A DNA stretch of 64,000 nt from assembly GCF_025345615.1 (NCBI RefSeq), contig NZ_JAODWD010000001.1, positions 372,001 to 436,000 on the forward strand, given 5' to 3'. This stretch comes from Mycobacterium deserti. Its GTDB lineage: Bacteria > Actinomycetota > Actinomycetes > Mycobacteriales > Mycobacteriaceae. Shown here one piece after another: positions 8,677 to 17,555 of the stretch. The stretch's first letter is position 1. The number at the start of each line of letters is the position of its first letter. The translations under genes were made by a program, and so were the position numbers. The notes under the pieces are model-generated. The model was not told the origin of the DNA, ran no database searches, and was given only the letters and a program-made list of their open reading frames with translations.

Positions 8677-9468
8677 CTAACGCCCCTTGTATTGCGGGGT
8701 TCGTTTGTCCTTCATCGCCTGCAGCGCCTCTACGGCGTCCTCGGTCGCCGCGACGACCGCGAAATGAGACGAGATCAAGTCGAGCGCCGTGCGCAGATCG
8801 GTATTGGCCGACTGGTAGGTCGCCCGCTTGATCATCCGCACCGTGATCGGCGCGTGGTCGGCGATCGTTCGGGCCAGCCGGGTGGTCTCCTCCGCCAGCG
8901 CCTCCGGAGCCGCGATGCGGTTGACGAGCCCGATTCGCAGCGCCTCCTCGGCGTCGACGTAGTCGCCGGTGAGCAGCAGTTCCAGCGCCTTGGCCGTCCC
9001 CACGATCCGGGGCAGGTAGTACGCCCCGCCGTCACCGGGCGTCAGACCGACCTTCACATAGCCCTCGGACACCCGCGCCGACGTCGACATGATCCGCATA
9101 TCGCACATCAGCGCCATATCGAGGCCCGCGCCAACGGCGACCCCGTTGATCGATGCGATGATCGGCTTGTCCAGATCCTCGAGTGCGAGTGCGACGCGGT
9201 GGATGTCGTCGTGCAGCTGGGCCTTGCGCTGTAGGGGTGTCAGGTTCGGGTTCGCATTCGAGATCGACGACAGATCGACACCTGAGCAGAACGCCTTGTC
9301 CCCCGCGCCCGTCAGTACGAGCACGCGGACGTCGTCGTCATTCTTCGCCTCGCGAAGCAGCCGCTCCCACTCGCGGATCATCTCGAAGGTGAAGGCGTTC
9401 CGGCTATCCGGCCGGTTGAGCAGGATGGTGCCGATCCCCTCACGGACTGACCAGTCGAGTTCGTTCAC
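8677..9468 (-). CDS. Enoyl-CoA hydratase/isomerase family protein
   Basis: 263 residues. It is the most canonical crotonase here: TGAGDKAFCSGVDL, NGVAVGAGLDMALMCD and GLTPGDGG. The Glu144 position is Asp and the Glu164 position is Tyr, while the Asp of PGDGG matches the acid used in several crotonase hydrolases and in MenB-like enzymes. The start is GTG 9468 with GAGGGG upstream. It is the first gene of a seven-gene operon running to 2965 and is divergent from the dehydrogenase at 9515 across an inverted repeat. Confidence 0.86.
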   Translation of the reverse strand: MNELDWSVREGIGTILLNRPDSRNAFTFEMIREWERLLREAKNDDDVRVLVLTGAGDKAFCSGVDLSSISNANPNLTPLQRKAQLHDDIHRVALALEDLDKPIIASINGVAVGAGLDMALMCDMRIMSTSARVSEGYVKVGLTPGDGGAYYLPRIVGTAKALELLLTGDYVDAEEALRIGLVNRIAAPEALAEETTRLARTIADHAPITVRMIKRATYQSANTDLRTALDLISSHFAVVAATEDAVEALQAMKDKRTPQYKGR

Positions 9469-9485
9469 TCAGACCCCTCGATCTA

Positions 9486-9508
9486 TATCGTTAACTCATT
9501 GTACGATA
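9486..9508. promoter_or_regulatory. Inverted repeat TATCGT-N11-ACGATA in divergent promoter
   Basis: Two 6-bp perfect arms sit between the divergent crotonase (9468) and dehydrogenase (9515) genes. The right arm overlaps the TACGAT -10 box of the rightward gene. The layout suits a dimeric repressor; the cognate regulator is unknown. Confidence 0.5.
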
Positions 9509-9514
9509 CAGGGC

Positions 9515-10738
9515 GTGACGCGACGGCTGGACGGGACCTCGGAGATTCCGCTGTCGACGGCCGACGCGGAGTTTCGCGACGAGGTCCGGACCTGGCTCGA
9601 CGAGCACCTGATCAGCGACTTCACCGGTCAGGCCCACCGCGGCGGTCCTGATGACGACGACAACTGGGAGCTTCGCCGGGCCTGGGAAGCCGAACTGGCC
9701 GCAGGCGGCTGGCTGGGGATGAGCTGGCCCCGTGAGTACGGTGGCCGCGAGGCGACGCTCACCCAGGAGATCGTCTTCGCGATGGAGTGCGCGCGGGCAG
9801 GTTCTCCCCCACGCGCGGCGTTTCACGGTGAGACCCTGATGGCCCCCGCGGTCCTGTCGCACGGCACTGACGAGCAGAAGCAGCGGCTGCTGCCACCCAT
9901 GGTCCACGCCGAAGTCGTGTGGTGTCAGGGATATTCAGAACCGGGCGCCGGTTCCGATCTGGCGAACGTCGCGTGCCGCGCCCGCCGGGAGGGCGACGAA
10001 TGGGTGGTGTCCGGCGAGAAGGTCTGGACGACGTTCGCCCATCACGCCGACTGGATTTTTGCGATCGTCCGCACCGAGCCGGGGTCGGTGCGTCACGCAG
10101 GGCTGTCGTATCTGCTGATCCCGCTCGATCAGCCCGATGTGCAGGTGCGACCTATTCGCACGATGCTCGGCGACAGCGGGTTCAACAGCGTGTACTTCGA
10201 GGACGCGCGCACGTCGGCCGACAATTTGATCGGAGCCGAGGGCTCCGGCTGGACCGCAGCGATGACGACCCTCGGACATGAGCGGGCCACCTCGGTGCTG
10301 AACTACCAGTTCTCGTTCGTCCGCGAGATGAGCCAGCTCCGCGAACTCGCCACCCGCCGCGGCGCGGTCCACGACGAGATGTTGCGGGATCGCCTGGTCG
10401 ACTCGTACATCGGCCTGGAAATAATGAGCCACAACAACATGCGTTCATTGGCCCGCGCACTGGTCGACGGCGAGTTCGGGCCCGAGGCGTCGATCGGCAA
10501 GTACTACTGGTCGCGGTGGCACCAGTCGTTCACCGAGCTCGCCATGGACGTGCTCGGACCGGATGCGCTCCTAGGTACCTCGTGGGGCGACGGTCCCGAT
10601 GCCGCGTCGGAAGGTATGCGCCGCGCGTTCATCCGGGCGCGTGCCGAGACCATCTACGCGGGCACCAGCGAGATTCAGAAGAACATCATCAGCGAGCGCG
10701 TGCTCGGTATGCCGCGCGAACCGAAGCCGGTCACATGA
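9515..10738 (+). CDS. Acyl-CoA dehydrogenase
   Basis: 407 residues, closely patterned on the dehydrogenase at 4088-5266: GYSEPGAGSDLANV, KVWTTFAHHADW and a C-terminal AETIYAGTSEIQKN. The MCAD Glu376 site is Ala, so the catalytic base lies elsewhere. The GTG at 9515 follows a TACGAT -10 box by 7 nt, indicating a leaderless transcript. It overlaps the next gene as ATGA and starts a three-gene operon (dehydrogenase, CoA-transferase, unknown protein). It probably handles a branched or cyclic acyl-CoA. Confidence 0.87.
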   Translation: MTRRLDGTSEIPLSTADAEFRDEVRTWLDEHLISDFTGQAHRGGPDDDDNWELRRAWEAELAAGGWLGMSWPREYGGREATLTQEIVFAMECARAGSPPRAAFHGETLMAPAVLSHGTDEQKQRLLPPMVHAEVVWCQGYSEPGAGSDLANVACRARREGDEWVVSGEKVWTTFAHHADWIFAIVRTEPGSVRHAGLSYLLIPLDQPDVQVRPIRTMLGDSGFNSVYFEDARTSADNLIGAEGSGWTAAMTTLGHERATSVLNYQFSFVREMSQLRELATRRGAVHDEMLRDRLVDSYIGLEIMSHNNMRSLARALVDGEFGPEASIGKYYWSRWHQSFTELAMDVLGPDALLGTSWGDGPDAASEGMRRAFIRARAETIYAGTSEIQKNIISERVLGMPREPKPVT

Positions 10739-11937
10739 ACCGACCGCTGGAGGGCGTGCGTGTCCTCGACCTCAGCCGAATTCTTGCCGCTCCCTTCGCG
10801 ACCCAGTTGTTGGGCGACCTGGGCGCCGACGTCATCAAAGTCGAACGTCCGCGAGTCGGCGACGACGCCCGCCAGTACGGCCCACCCTTCCTCGACGAGC
10901 CCGGCGGCAATGAGTCCGTCTACCTGAGCGCCAACCGCAACAAGCGATCGATCACGATCGACCATTCGTCGCCTGCGGGCGCCGACCTCGTCCGGGAACT
11001 CGCCGCGGAGTCCGACGTTCTCGTGGAGAACTATCGCGTAGGCGTCCTCGACAAGTACGGGCTGGGCCATGAAGCGCTGCACGCGCTGAACCCTCGGCTG
11101 GTGTACTGCTCGGTGACGGGCTTCGGCCAGGACGGCCCATATGCCGCACGCGCAGGCTATGACGGTGTGTTCCAGGCGATGAGCGGCTTGATGAGCGTGT
11201 CAGGCGTCCCCGACGGCCAGCCGGGCGCGGGGCCGATGAAGGTCGGCGTCTCGATGGTGGACATCTTGGCGGGCCTGTACGCCTCGTCCGCCATCCTTGC
11301 CGCGCTGCGCGAACGCGACATGATTTCCGGCAGTGGGCAATTCATCGATCTCTCATTGCTCGACTGCGGGGTTGCGGCGCTCTCGCATTACGCGCAGAAC
11401 TACCTCGTGTCAGGCCAGCCCGCGCCGCGCCGGGGCAACGGTGGCTTCGGTGGCATACCGTCCCAGGCCTTCCGGTGCGCGGACGCCGACATCTTCGTCG
11501 TCGCCAGCACGACCCGGCAGTGGTCAGCGCTGGCGGCCGCACTCGGACGGCCCGAACTGGCCGACGATCCACGGTTCGCCGCGGTGTCCGCGCGCATTGC
11601 GAACCGCGACCTCGTTTTGGAGACCCTCGAGTCGATCTTCGCCCAGCAGCCGGCCGCACACTGGATCGCCGCGCTGGAAGCCGCCGATGTGCCGGTGAGC
11701 CCGGTGAACTCGATGGACGCCGTGTTCGACAATCCGCAGGTACGACATCGAGGTATGCGGGTCGCCGTAGATCACCCCACCGCGGGTTCGGTGAACCTCA
11801 TCGCCAACCCCATCATCCCGGCGACCACCTACACCGCACCACCGCTGCTCGGCGAGCACACCGAGGAGATCCTCACCCGGCTGCTCGAAAAGACACCCAA
11901 CGAAGTGAACTCGCTGCGCGAAAGCGGAGCGATCTGA
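10735..11937 (+). CDS. Family III (CaiB/BaiF) CoA-transferase
   Basis: 400 residues. Family III transferases move CoA between acyl groups through a mixed anhydride on a conserved Asp, visible here as Asp143 in A-G-Y-D after the TGFGQDGPY motif. The N-terminal LDLSRILAAPFATQLLGDLGADVIKVE segment is the standard CoA-binding start. It is coupled to the dehydrogenase by an ATGA overlap. It provides ATP-independent activation or CoA recycling of a pathway acid; specificity is not visible. Confidence 0.9.
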   Translation: MNRPLEGVRVLDLSRILAAPFATQLLGDLGADVIKVERPRVGDDARQYGPPFLDEPGGNESVYLSANRNKRSITIDHSSPAGADLVRELAAESDVLVENYRVGVLDKYGLGHEALHALNPRLVYCSVTGFGQDGPYAARAGYDGVFQAMSGLMSVSGVPDGQPGAGPMKVGVSMVDILAGLYASSAILAALRERDMISGSGQFIDLSLLDCGVAALSHYAQNYLVSGQPAPRRGNGGFGGIPSQAFRCADADIFVVASTTRQWSALAAALGRPELADDPRFAAVSARIANRDLVLETLESIFAQQPAAHWIAALEAADVPVSPVNSMDAVFDNPQVRHRGMRVAVDHPTAGSVNLIANPIIPATTYTAPPLLGEHTEEILTRLLEKTPNEVNSLRESGAI

Positions 11938-11959
11938 CCGAGCGATAGGAGACTCATCG

Positions 11960-13000
11960 ATGGTGACGCACGCGGGGCAGGCCTTCTCGAACGCGGCCGA
12001 GTTGTCCCCCACCGGCAGCTTCAACTGCGGCGCGCTGGCTTCAGGACGGAAATTCGACGCCGCAGAGCTGTTGTCCGACGAGCCGATGCTCGGACTGGAG
12101 CGCGAAGCGGGCTACATGTGGGGCACGCTGCGTGACGAGGACGGCGACCTGTATTCGGTGATGCGTCGCATCGCACCGCCGGCAGCCGCCCAGGGCACCG
12201 GGCTGTCGCTGCCCTCCAAGCTCATCATCGTCTCGACGGGGACCGCGGAGGAGCAGCTTCAGCTGCGGAGGGAGCCGCGCGGCGCTGCTGACAGCACCGA
12301 CATCCAGCGGCATCCGCACAATGGCAACGCCGTGCGCTTCGCATCGGGCGCCGATGCGCCCGGCCGGTCGATGGAAATGGTGCTGTCCGACGATGAATTC
12401 TCCTACGTCGAGGACGGCGTCCTCGATGTCAACGGCCGCCTGGTGGTGCCGCCGCTCCAGTGGTACCTGCCGGGGCCGCAGTCGTCGCTGCTCTACATCA
12501 GCCACACCTGGCTGGTGGACGGCGAACTGCTCGGCAAGCAGGCCCGCGGTTTCCTGTTCTGGGAAGAGGCCTGGATGCCGCCCGGCGGTCAGCTCTATGT
12601 CAAGAAGGACCCTCTGCACGACGCGGAATACCTCACCTGGTACTCCTGGGCGAACCTCTTCAGCGACGGGCAATGCGAGGTCGGGCATTTCCTGTTCGGG
12701 CAGAGGGACTTCCACGTCGGCGTCGTTGCCGACAGCAGCGGCAACATCACCTCGGCACGCACGATGGACGCGGTGATCACCCGCGCCGACGACGGCTACT
12801 GGCACGACGGCATCAATTACACGATCGACGGCGTCGACTGGGTCTGCGAACCCGACCCGCAGGGCCGGATGCAGGGTCTTGGCAGGATGCCGAACCCGCA
12901 GCAGGAAGGCCGTATGCATCGGGTCGACGACACCCGAGTTCCCGACGTGTGGATGGCGTGGGGTGAGACGGTGCCTGCCGCCGGCGATCGCAGGCGTTAG
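11960..13000 (+). CDS. Conserved protein of unknown function, lipocalin/AttH-like
   Basis: 346 residues, not firmly recognised. Many short beta-type segments with aromatic and polar patches (WYLPGPQSSLLYISHTW; ARGFLFWEEAWMPPGG) and no signal peptide or membrane segment recall the lipocalin-like AttH/hydroxysteroid-associated proteins that accompany isoprenoid or steroid genes. It follows the CoA-transferase by 22 nt, with ATAGGAGAC before ATG 11960, and belongs to the same operon. Its stop codon overlaps that of the convergent GntR gene. A possible role is binding or isomerising a hydrophobic intermediate. Confidence 0.65.
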   Translation: MVTHAGQAFSNAAELSPTGSFNCGALASGRKFDAAELLSDEPMLGLEREAGYMWGTLRDEDGDLYSVMRRIAPPAAAQGTGLSLPSKLIIVSTGTAEEQLQLRREPRGAADSTDIQRHPHNGNAVRFASGADAPGRSMEMVLSDDEFSYVEDGVLDVNGRLVVPPLQWYLPGPQSSLLYISHTWLVDGELLGKQARGFLFWEEAWMPPGGQLYVKKDPLHDAEYLTWYSWANLFSDGQCEVGHFLFGQRDFHVGVVADSSGNITSARTMDAVITRADDGYWHDGINYTIDGVDWVCEPDPQGRMQGLGRMPNPQQEGRMHRVDDTRVPDVWMAWGETVPAAGDRRR

Positions 13001-13746
13001 CTCAGCACCTCGACGAGCGCGGTATCGGATTGGCCCACCATGAACTTCTCGACCGCTTCGAGGTGACGTCGCCAATGTCGTTGCGCCGCGGCACCTTCTC
13101 CGTTCTGCAGCAGTTTGACCAGCTTCCGGTAGGCGCTTTGCGCTTTCTTGTTTGCGGTGCGCTCGTAGCCTGGTGGATGCGACGCGATGAACTGGGCGTT
13201 GTGAGTGTCGAGTATGTCGAAGAGCATGCGGCCAAGCACTGCGAGCGTCATGCTGCCCCCGCGCTCGACGACGCCGACGTGAAAGCGCAGGCTGTAGTCC
13301 GCGAACGCGGCCTCGTTCTCGATGATCGAGTCGCCCTCGCGGACCAGTGCTTCGAGGGCGCGCACCGGCGCCTTGGCCCGTCGGGCCGCGATCATCCCGA
13401 CCGCCGACACTTCGAGTTCCGTCCTGGCGCGATAGACGTCGCTCAGCGGTGTCCCCTCGTACTGCAGCAGCGTCCCTGTGTACCGTGCGGCCATCGATCC
13501 GTCGGGCTCGAGCACCCGCGCGCCACCCCTCGGGCCGCGCACGACCGTGATGATCGACTCGGCCTCCAGGATCCTGAACGCCTCACGCAGGGTCGGCCGC
13601 GACACCCCGAACTCGGCCATCAGGATGGTCTCGCTCGGCAGCATCCGCCCGGGTGCCAACTCACCGGTGACGACACGACGCCGCAGGTCAGCGGCGATGA
13701 GCGCGCTGGCCTTCGGGACCGTCACCAGAGACGAACTACGGACCAT
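12997..13746 (-). CDS. GntR-family regulator, FCD (FadR/VanR) type
   Basis: 249 residues. An N-terminal winged helix (about residues 12-75; PSETILMAEFGVSRPTLREAFRILE) is followed by an FCD ligand domain with helical His/Asp/Arg positions typical of metal-assisted carboxylate binding. The start is ATG 13746, inside a perfect inverted repeat and 8 nt after a TATCAT -10 box, so leaderless and probably autorepressed. It lies downstream of a second FCD regulator of the same length and converges with the CoA-transferase operon. Confidence 0.88.
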   Translation of the reverse strand: MVRSSSLVTVPKASALIAADLRRRVVTGELAPGRMLPSETILMAEFGVSRPTLREAFRILEAESIITVVRGPRGGARVLEPDGSMAARYTGTLLQYEGTPLSDVYRARTELEVSAVGMIAARRAKAPVRALEALVREGDSIIENEAAFADYSLRFHVGVVERGGSMTLAVLGRMLFDILDTHNAQFIASHPPGYERTANKKAQSAYRKLVKLLQNGEGAAAQRHWRRHLEAVEKFMVGQSDTALVEVLS

Positions 13747-13763
13747 ATCGATAGATGATATGG
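13743..13763. promoter_or_regulatory. Perfect inverted repeat over a GntR start codon
   Basis: CCATATC-N7-GATATGG, 7-bp perfect arms, spans the start codon and -10 box of the GntR gene at 12,997-13,746. The placement fits autorepression by one of the two FCD regulators. Confidence 0.6.
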
Positions 13764-13775
13764 CGCAATGGGGGA

Positions 13776-14522
13776 TCAGCCGAGGACGTCGAGCACCTTC
13801 TCCGCGACCCCGCTGCGACGGACCTGTGCGGCGGTCTCCCTGATGTGTTTCCGCCACAGGGTCTCCGCGGCCTCCGCGTCGCCGCGCTCGATCAGATCGA
13901 CCACGCGTCGGTGTGTACGCGCGCCCGCCGCTACCGCAGGCCCGTGTACCGCCGGTCGGGTGACGGACATGTAGCGACGCGTGGCGGCATCGATGACAAC
14001 CCGCACCATCTCGGAAAGCACCCGCAACGTGGTATTGCCAGCGCACTCGATCAGCAGCCGGTGAAAGTCGCTCTCCAACAACACGAGTCGCTGTGGATCG
14101 TCGGCGGCGTCCGCCTCAGCCACTACCGCCGCGCGCAACCGGTGCAGCTGATCGGCGGTGTGCGACCGGGCGAGCATCGCGACGCACGGCCCTTCGAGCG
14201 CGGCCGCTGCTTCAAAGAGGTCGGCCGTCGTCGTCCGCCGATATTCGAGCACCGTCGCGGCATAGCCAGCGGCGGTCTCCACCCGGGGAACGCTGACATG
14301 GATGCCGCCCCGGGGGCCGCGGCGCACCGAGACCAGCGACTCCGACTCCAGGATTCTGATCGCCTGACGCAGCGTGGGTTTCGACACCCCGAGATCGGCA
14401 AGCAACTCGCCCTCCGGCGGAAAGGACTCACCCTCACTGAGCTCGCCGAGGATGATCTGGCGCCGTAGTGCGGCAGCAACGACGTCGGCAGCCTTGGGCC
14501 CCGATCGTTCGGTGCTCACCAT
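13776..14522 (-). CDS. GntR-family regulator, FCD type
   Basis: 248 residues. The winged helix (FPPEGELLADLGVSKPTLRQAIRILE, about residues 34-60) and FCD domain are similar in layout to the neighbour at 12,997 and probably arose by duplication. ATG 14522 is preferred over GTG 14525 because a TAGTGT -10 box ends 6 nt before it (leaderless). It is encoded just upstream of, and in the same direction as, the second regulator. The effector is probably an acyl-CoA or organic acid of the island, by family analogy. Confidence 0.86.
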   Translation of the reverse strand: MVSTERSGPKAADVVAAALRRQIILGELSEGESFPPEGELLADLGVSKPTLRQAIRILESESLVSVRRGPRGGIHVSVPRVETAAGYAATVLEYRRTTTADLFEAAAALEGPCVAMLARSHTADQLHRLRAAVVAEADAADDPQRLVLLESDFHRLLIECAGNTTLRVLSEMVRVVIDAATRRYMSVTRPAVHGPAVAAGARTHRRVVDLIERGDAEAAETLWRKHIRETAAQVRRSGVAEKVLDVLG

Positions 14523-14570
14523 CACTCAACACTAACGGCAAGACTCACATGACCCCTACCGAGTGCAACC

Positions 14571-15389
14571 TCAGACCTTCGTGGCACCCATGTCCAACGT
14601 CAGTTGCGTTCCAGTCACGGTCCGCGACAGATCGGACGCCAACCACACCACGGCGTCGGAGATGTCGTCGGGCTCGGCAAGCGGAACCGCGGGCAGCACG
14701 CTGCCGAACGACATGGCGTAGGCCGGATGCTCGGTGAGCATGGTGGCGGTCATCGTGTCCTCGGCCATCGGGGTGGCGACACCCCACGGGTGAATCGAAT
14801 TGACCCGAATCCCGTACTCCCCCAGTTCAAGCGCTGCGCTCTTGGTCAGGCCGACGACCCCATGTTTGGCGGCGCTGTAGTGCGCCTGGCCAGGTAGCGA
14901 CTTGATACCGGCGACGGAGCTGACGTTGATGATCGATCCGCCATTAGCCGCGGACAGCATGTGCGGCACAGCGGTTTTCATCGTCCGCCAGACTCCAGTC
15001 AGGTTGGTGTCAATCAAGGTCTGCCACTGGTCGTCGGGCATCTCCCAGAACCGGCTCCAGTTGCAGATACCTGCATTGGCCACCACGACGTCGAGTCGCC
15101 CGCCGAACTCAGCCACTCCCGCCCCGAGCGCATCGCCCATGGTCTCTGTGTCGCGAACGTCGGCGACCCGGGCGATGATGCGCGCCCCTTCGCCTTCGAC
15201 CAGTCGCACGGTCTCCTGCAGATCGGCCTCGGTCGCTGCGGGATACGTATTCGCGGCGGCGGCAGGCCCCGCGATGTCGACCGCGATGACCGAAGCGCCT
15301 TCGCGCGCCAGACGTACCGCGTGACTTCGACCCTGGCCGCGCGCGGCTCCGGTCACGAAGGCCACTCGGCCCGCCAGCAGCGTCGTCAT
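14571..15389 (-). CDS. SDR-family oxidoreductase, mycofactocin-coupled type
   Basis: 272 residues. The nucleotide-binding motif TGAARGQGRSHA (about residues 13-24) is the signature of the SDR group that holds its NAD tightly and is recycled through the redox cofactor mycofactocin. The catalytic Tyr/Lys is H-Y-S-A-A-K. ATG 15389 overlaps the stop of the upstream thioesterase (ATGA). It likely oxidises an alcohol group on a pathway intermediate. No mycofactocin biosynthesis genes are in the window. Confidence 0.85.
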   Translation of the reverse strand: MTTLLAGRVAFVTGAARGQGRSHAVRLAREGASVIAVDIAGPAAAANTYPAATEADLQETVRLVEGEGARIIARVADVRDTETMGDALGAGVAEFGGRLDVVVANAGICNWSRFWEMPDDQWQTLIDTNLTGVWRTMKTAVPHMLSAANGGSIINVSSVAGIKSLPGQAHYSAAKHGVVGLTKSAALELGEYGIRVNSIHPWGVATPMAEDTMTATMLTEHPAYAMSFGSVLPAVPLAEPDDISDAVVWLASDLSRTVTGTQLTLDMGATKV

Positions 15390-15925
15390 TGGTCTCCGCC
15401 TGGGGCATCCAGACTGCGGAGCCATTCGTCATGACGATCGAAATGGTCGGCCGGCCGTCGCACCATGATCGCTTCCGCGGACGCCACGAGGACGTCGGGA
15501 TGGGCCAACTTCAACTCGGCCTCCACGAACACCCGGCGTCCTTCACTGCGCACGACGTGGGCGCGGGCGATGAGCGGGCGCTCAACGGGCACGGGTTTTA
15601 CGAACTTCACCTGCAGCGTGCCTGTCACCGCGAGCTGACCTTGCCATAGGAGAACGTGGCCGACGATCTCGTCGAGCACTCCGGCTGTCCATCCTCCGTG
15701 CGCGACGTTGCGGCCACCCTCGTGGTCGCGAGGGCATTGGACCTCGCTGATCACGACGCCGTCCGTTCGGAGGGTTTCGGTGTGCACACCCAGGCGGCAG
15801 TTCGAGATTCGTCGGCAAGAGCTACACAGCACCACACCCCCGGGCGACCGCACCACGTACAGCGGATCGTCGGGATCGTCGGTGTGCAGCCGACCCAATG
15901 GTTGCGCCGCGGCGCCCTCATTCAT
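15386..15925 (-). CDS. PaaI-type hotdog thioesterase
   Basis: 179 residues with a single hotdog domain: RNVAHGGWTAGVLDEIVGHV is the active-site loop and helix (about residues 82-103). An N-terminal C-S-S-C-R-R-I-S-N-C segment (about residues 34-43) has the spacing of a small metal or structural cysteine site. It would release CoA from acyl-CoA esters. The start is ATG 15925, 9 nt from a family A operator. First of two genes, followed by the SDR at 14,571. Confidence 0.82.
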   Translation of the reverse strand: MNEGAAAQPLGRLHTDDPDDPLYVVRSPGGVVLCSSCRRISNCRLGVHTETLRTDGVVISEVQCPRDHEGGRNVAHGGWTAGVLDEIVGHVLLWQGQLAVTGTLQVKFVKPVPVERPLIARAHVVRSEGRRVFVEAELKLAHPDVLVASAEAIMVRRPADHFDRHDEWLRSLDAPGGDQ

Positions 15926-15934
15926 GGCTTTACC

Positions 15935-15945
15935 TTACACCGTAA
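15935..15945. promoter_or_regulatory. Family A operator TTACACCGTAA
   Basis: Near-perfect palindrome (one asymmetric base) 9 nt upstream of the thioesterase start at 15,925 and 66 nt from a second copy at 16,012. Together they flank the divergent promoter for the thioesterase and aldehyde dehydrogenase operons. Confidence 0.65.
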
Positions 15946-16011
15946 TGTTTTCTTCACGGAGCAGTTCGATCCAGCCTGACGACCATCTGTTGTGCTGTGT
16001 CAGACGTCACG

Positions 16012-16022
16012 TTACAGTGTAA
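16012..16022. promoter_or_regulatory. Family A operator TTACAGTGTAA
   Basis: Perfect 11-bp palindrome with a central G, 50 nt upstream of the aldehyde dehydrogenase ATG. The same spacing is seen at 34,986 and 38,340. Confidence 0.7.
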
Positions 16023-16072
16023 AGGAATGGGTCTTTCGCCGGAATAACGCCTGTAACTGGAGGAGGTCATTA

Positions 16073-17548
16073 ATGACGCGGACCGAGTACGAGGGTCGAC
16101 TCTTCATCGACGGCGAGTTCCGCGAGGCGCGCTCGTCTCGCCGCTACGACGTCATCAACCCGGCGGACGAGTCGGTGGTGGGGACCGCCGCGGACGCCTC
16201 CGCCGAGGATGTTGGCGACGCGATCACCGCAGCCCGCAGGACTGCCGACGAGACGTCCTGGAGCACCGATCACGACTTCCGCCGGCACTGTCTCGAGCAA
16301 CTCCAACAGGGCTTGCGCAAGGAGACCGAGGACATCAAGGCGCTCGTCACCGCGGAAGCAGGCGTGTGCACGTCGGTGATCCCCACCCACGTCGACGTGA
16401 TGATCGAAGGCATGGACTTCTTCAACGACCTGATCACGTCGTTCCAGTGGGAAGAAGACCTGCCGCCGTACGAGATCATGGGCAACCTGAGTAACCGCCG
16501 AATCCGTTACGAGCCCTACGGTGTCGTTGGCGCGATCACGCCGTGGAACGCCCCGTTCATGACGGCCATCTGGAAGGTTCACCACGGGCTGGTGACGGGC
16601 AACACCGTCGTGCTCAAGAGCGCGCCGGACACACCGCTGTCGGAAATCATGCTGGCTCGAATCGCCGCTGAGAGCACCGATATTCCTGCAGGTGTCCTTA
16701 ACGTCATCAGCTCGGAGGACAAGGCCGTGGCGGGCGACGCCATGACCGCGGATCCGCGAATCGACCTGTACCACTTCACCGGATCGCCCGGGGTCGGACA
16801 GCGCATCGCCGAACGCGCGGCCAACGGTATCCGGCACTGCGTGCTGGAACTGGGGGGCAAGTCGGCCAACATCATTCTGCCTGACGCCGACCTCGACATG
16901 GGTTGCGGTGTCGGCGTGGCGATGTGTATGTCCAGCAGCGGACAGGGCTGCGCCTTGGCGACCCGCATGGTGGTTCATGCCGATGTCTACGACGAGGTGC
17001 TGCAGCGGCTAGAGATGATAGTCGGCAACCTGCCGTGGGGTGATCCCACCGACCCGGGCAATTTGGTCGGGCCGATCATCCGTCTGGAGCAACTGGAACG
17101 CATCGAGGGACTCGTGGACCGTGCCCGCGCCGACGGCGCACGGGTGCTGTGCGGCGGCAAACGCGGCGACCGCGGCGGCAAGGGATTCTGGTACCTGCCA
17201 ACGGTTGTCGCCGATGTCGACGAGAACGCCGAGATCGCCCAGAACGAGGTGTTCGGGCCGGTGCTGACCGTCATCCGCTACGAGGGAGACGATGACGAGG
17301 CCGTGCGTGTCGCGAACAACTCGCGGTACGGATTGTCGGCATACGTCCAGTCCCGCGACGAAGACCGCGCGTGGGCTGTGGCCAACAAGTTGCGCGCAGG
17401 CACCGTGAACATCAACAACTCGTTCTACCTTTCGCCCGATGCCCCATTCGGTGGCTGGGGTATCAGCGGCGACGGCGTCGAGCACGGCGTCGCAGGGTTC
17501 CGCGAGTATCTGCGGATCAAGTCCATCGCCAGCCCGGCGAAGGTGTGA
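16073..17548 (+). CDS. NAD(P)-dependent aldehyde dehydrogenase
   Basis: 491 residues, full-length ALDH superfamily. The visible catalytic residues are Asn159 (PWNA), Glu259 (VLELGG) and Cys293 (GQGC), and NAD-binding segments GNTVVLKSAPDTP and FTGSPGVGQ precede them. It oxidises an aldehyde to the acid, which could feed the CoA ligase or CoA-transferases here. The start at ATG 16073 has a strong GGAGGAGGT site. It leads an operon with an SDR and a thioesterase, 50 nt after a family A operator. Confidence 0.92.
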   Translation: MTRTEYEGRLFIDGEFREARSSRRYDVINPADESVVGTAADASAEDVGDAITAARRTADETSWSTDHDFRRHCLEQLQQGLRKETEDIKALVTAEAGVCTSVIPTHVDVMIEGMDFFNDLITSFQWEEDLPPYEIMGNLSNRRIRYEPYGVVGAITPWNAPFMTAIWKVHHGLVTGNTVVLKSAPDTPLSEIMLARIAAESTDIPAGVLNVISSEDKAVAGDAMTADPRIDLYHFTGSPGVGQRIAERAANGIRHCVLELGGKSANIILPDADLDMGCGVGVAMCMSSSGQGCALATRMVVHADVYDEVLQRLEMIVGNLPWGDPTDPGNLVGPIIRLEQLERIEGLVDRARADGARVLCGGKRGDRGGKGFWYLPTVVADVDENAEIAQNEVFGPVLTVIRYEGDDDEAVRVANNSRYGLSAYVQSRDEDRAWAVANKLRAGTVNINNSFYLSPDAPFGGWGISGDGVEHGVAGFREYLRIKSIASPAKV

Positions 17549-17555
17549 TCACGAG

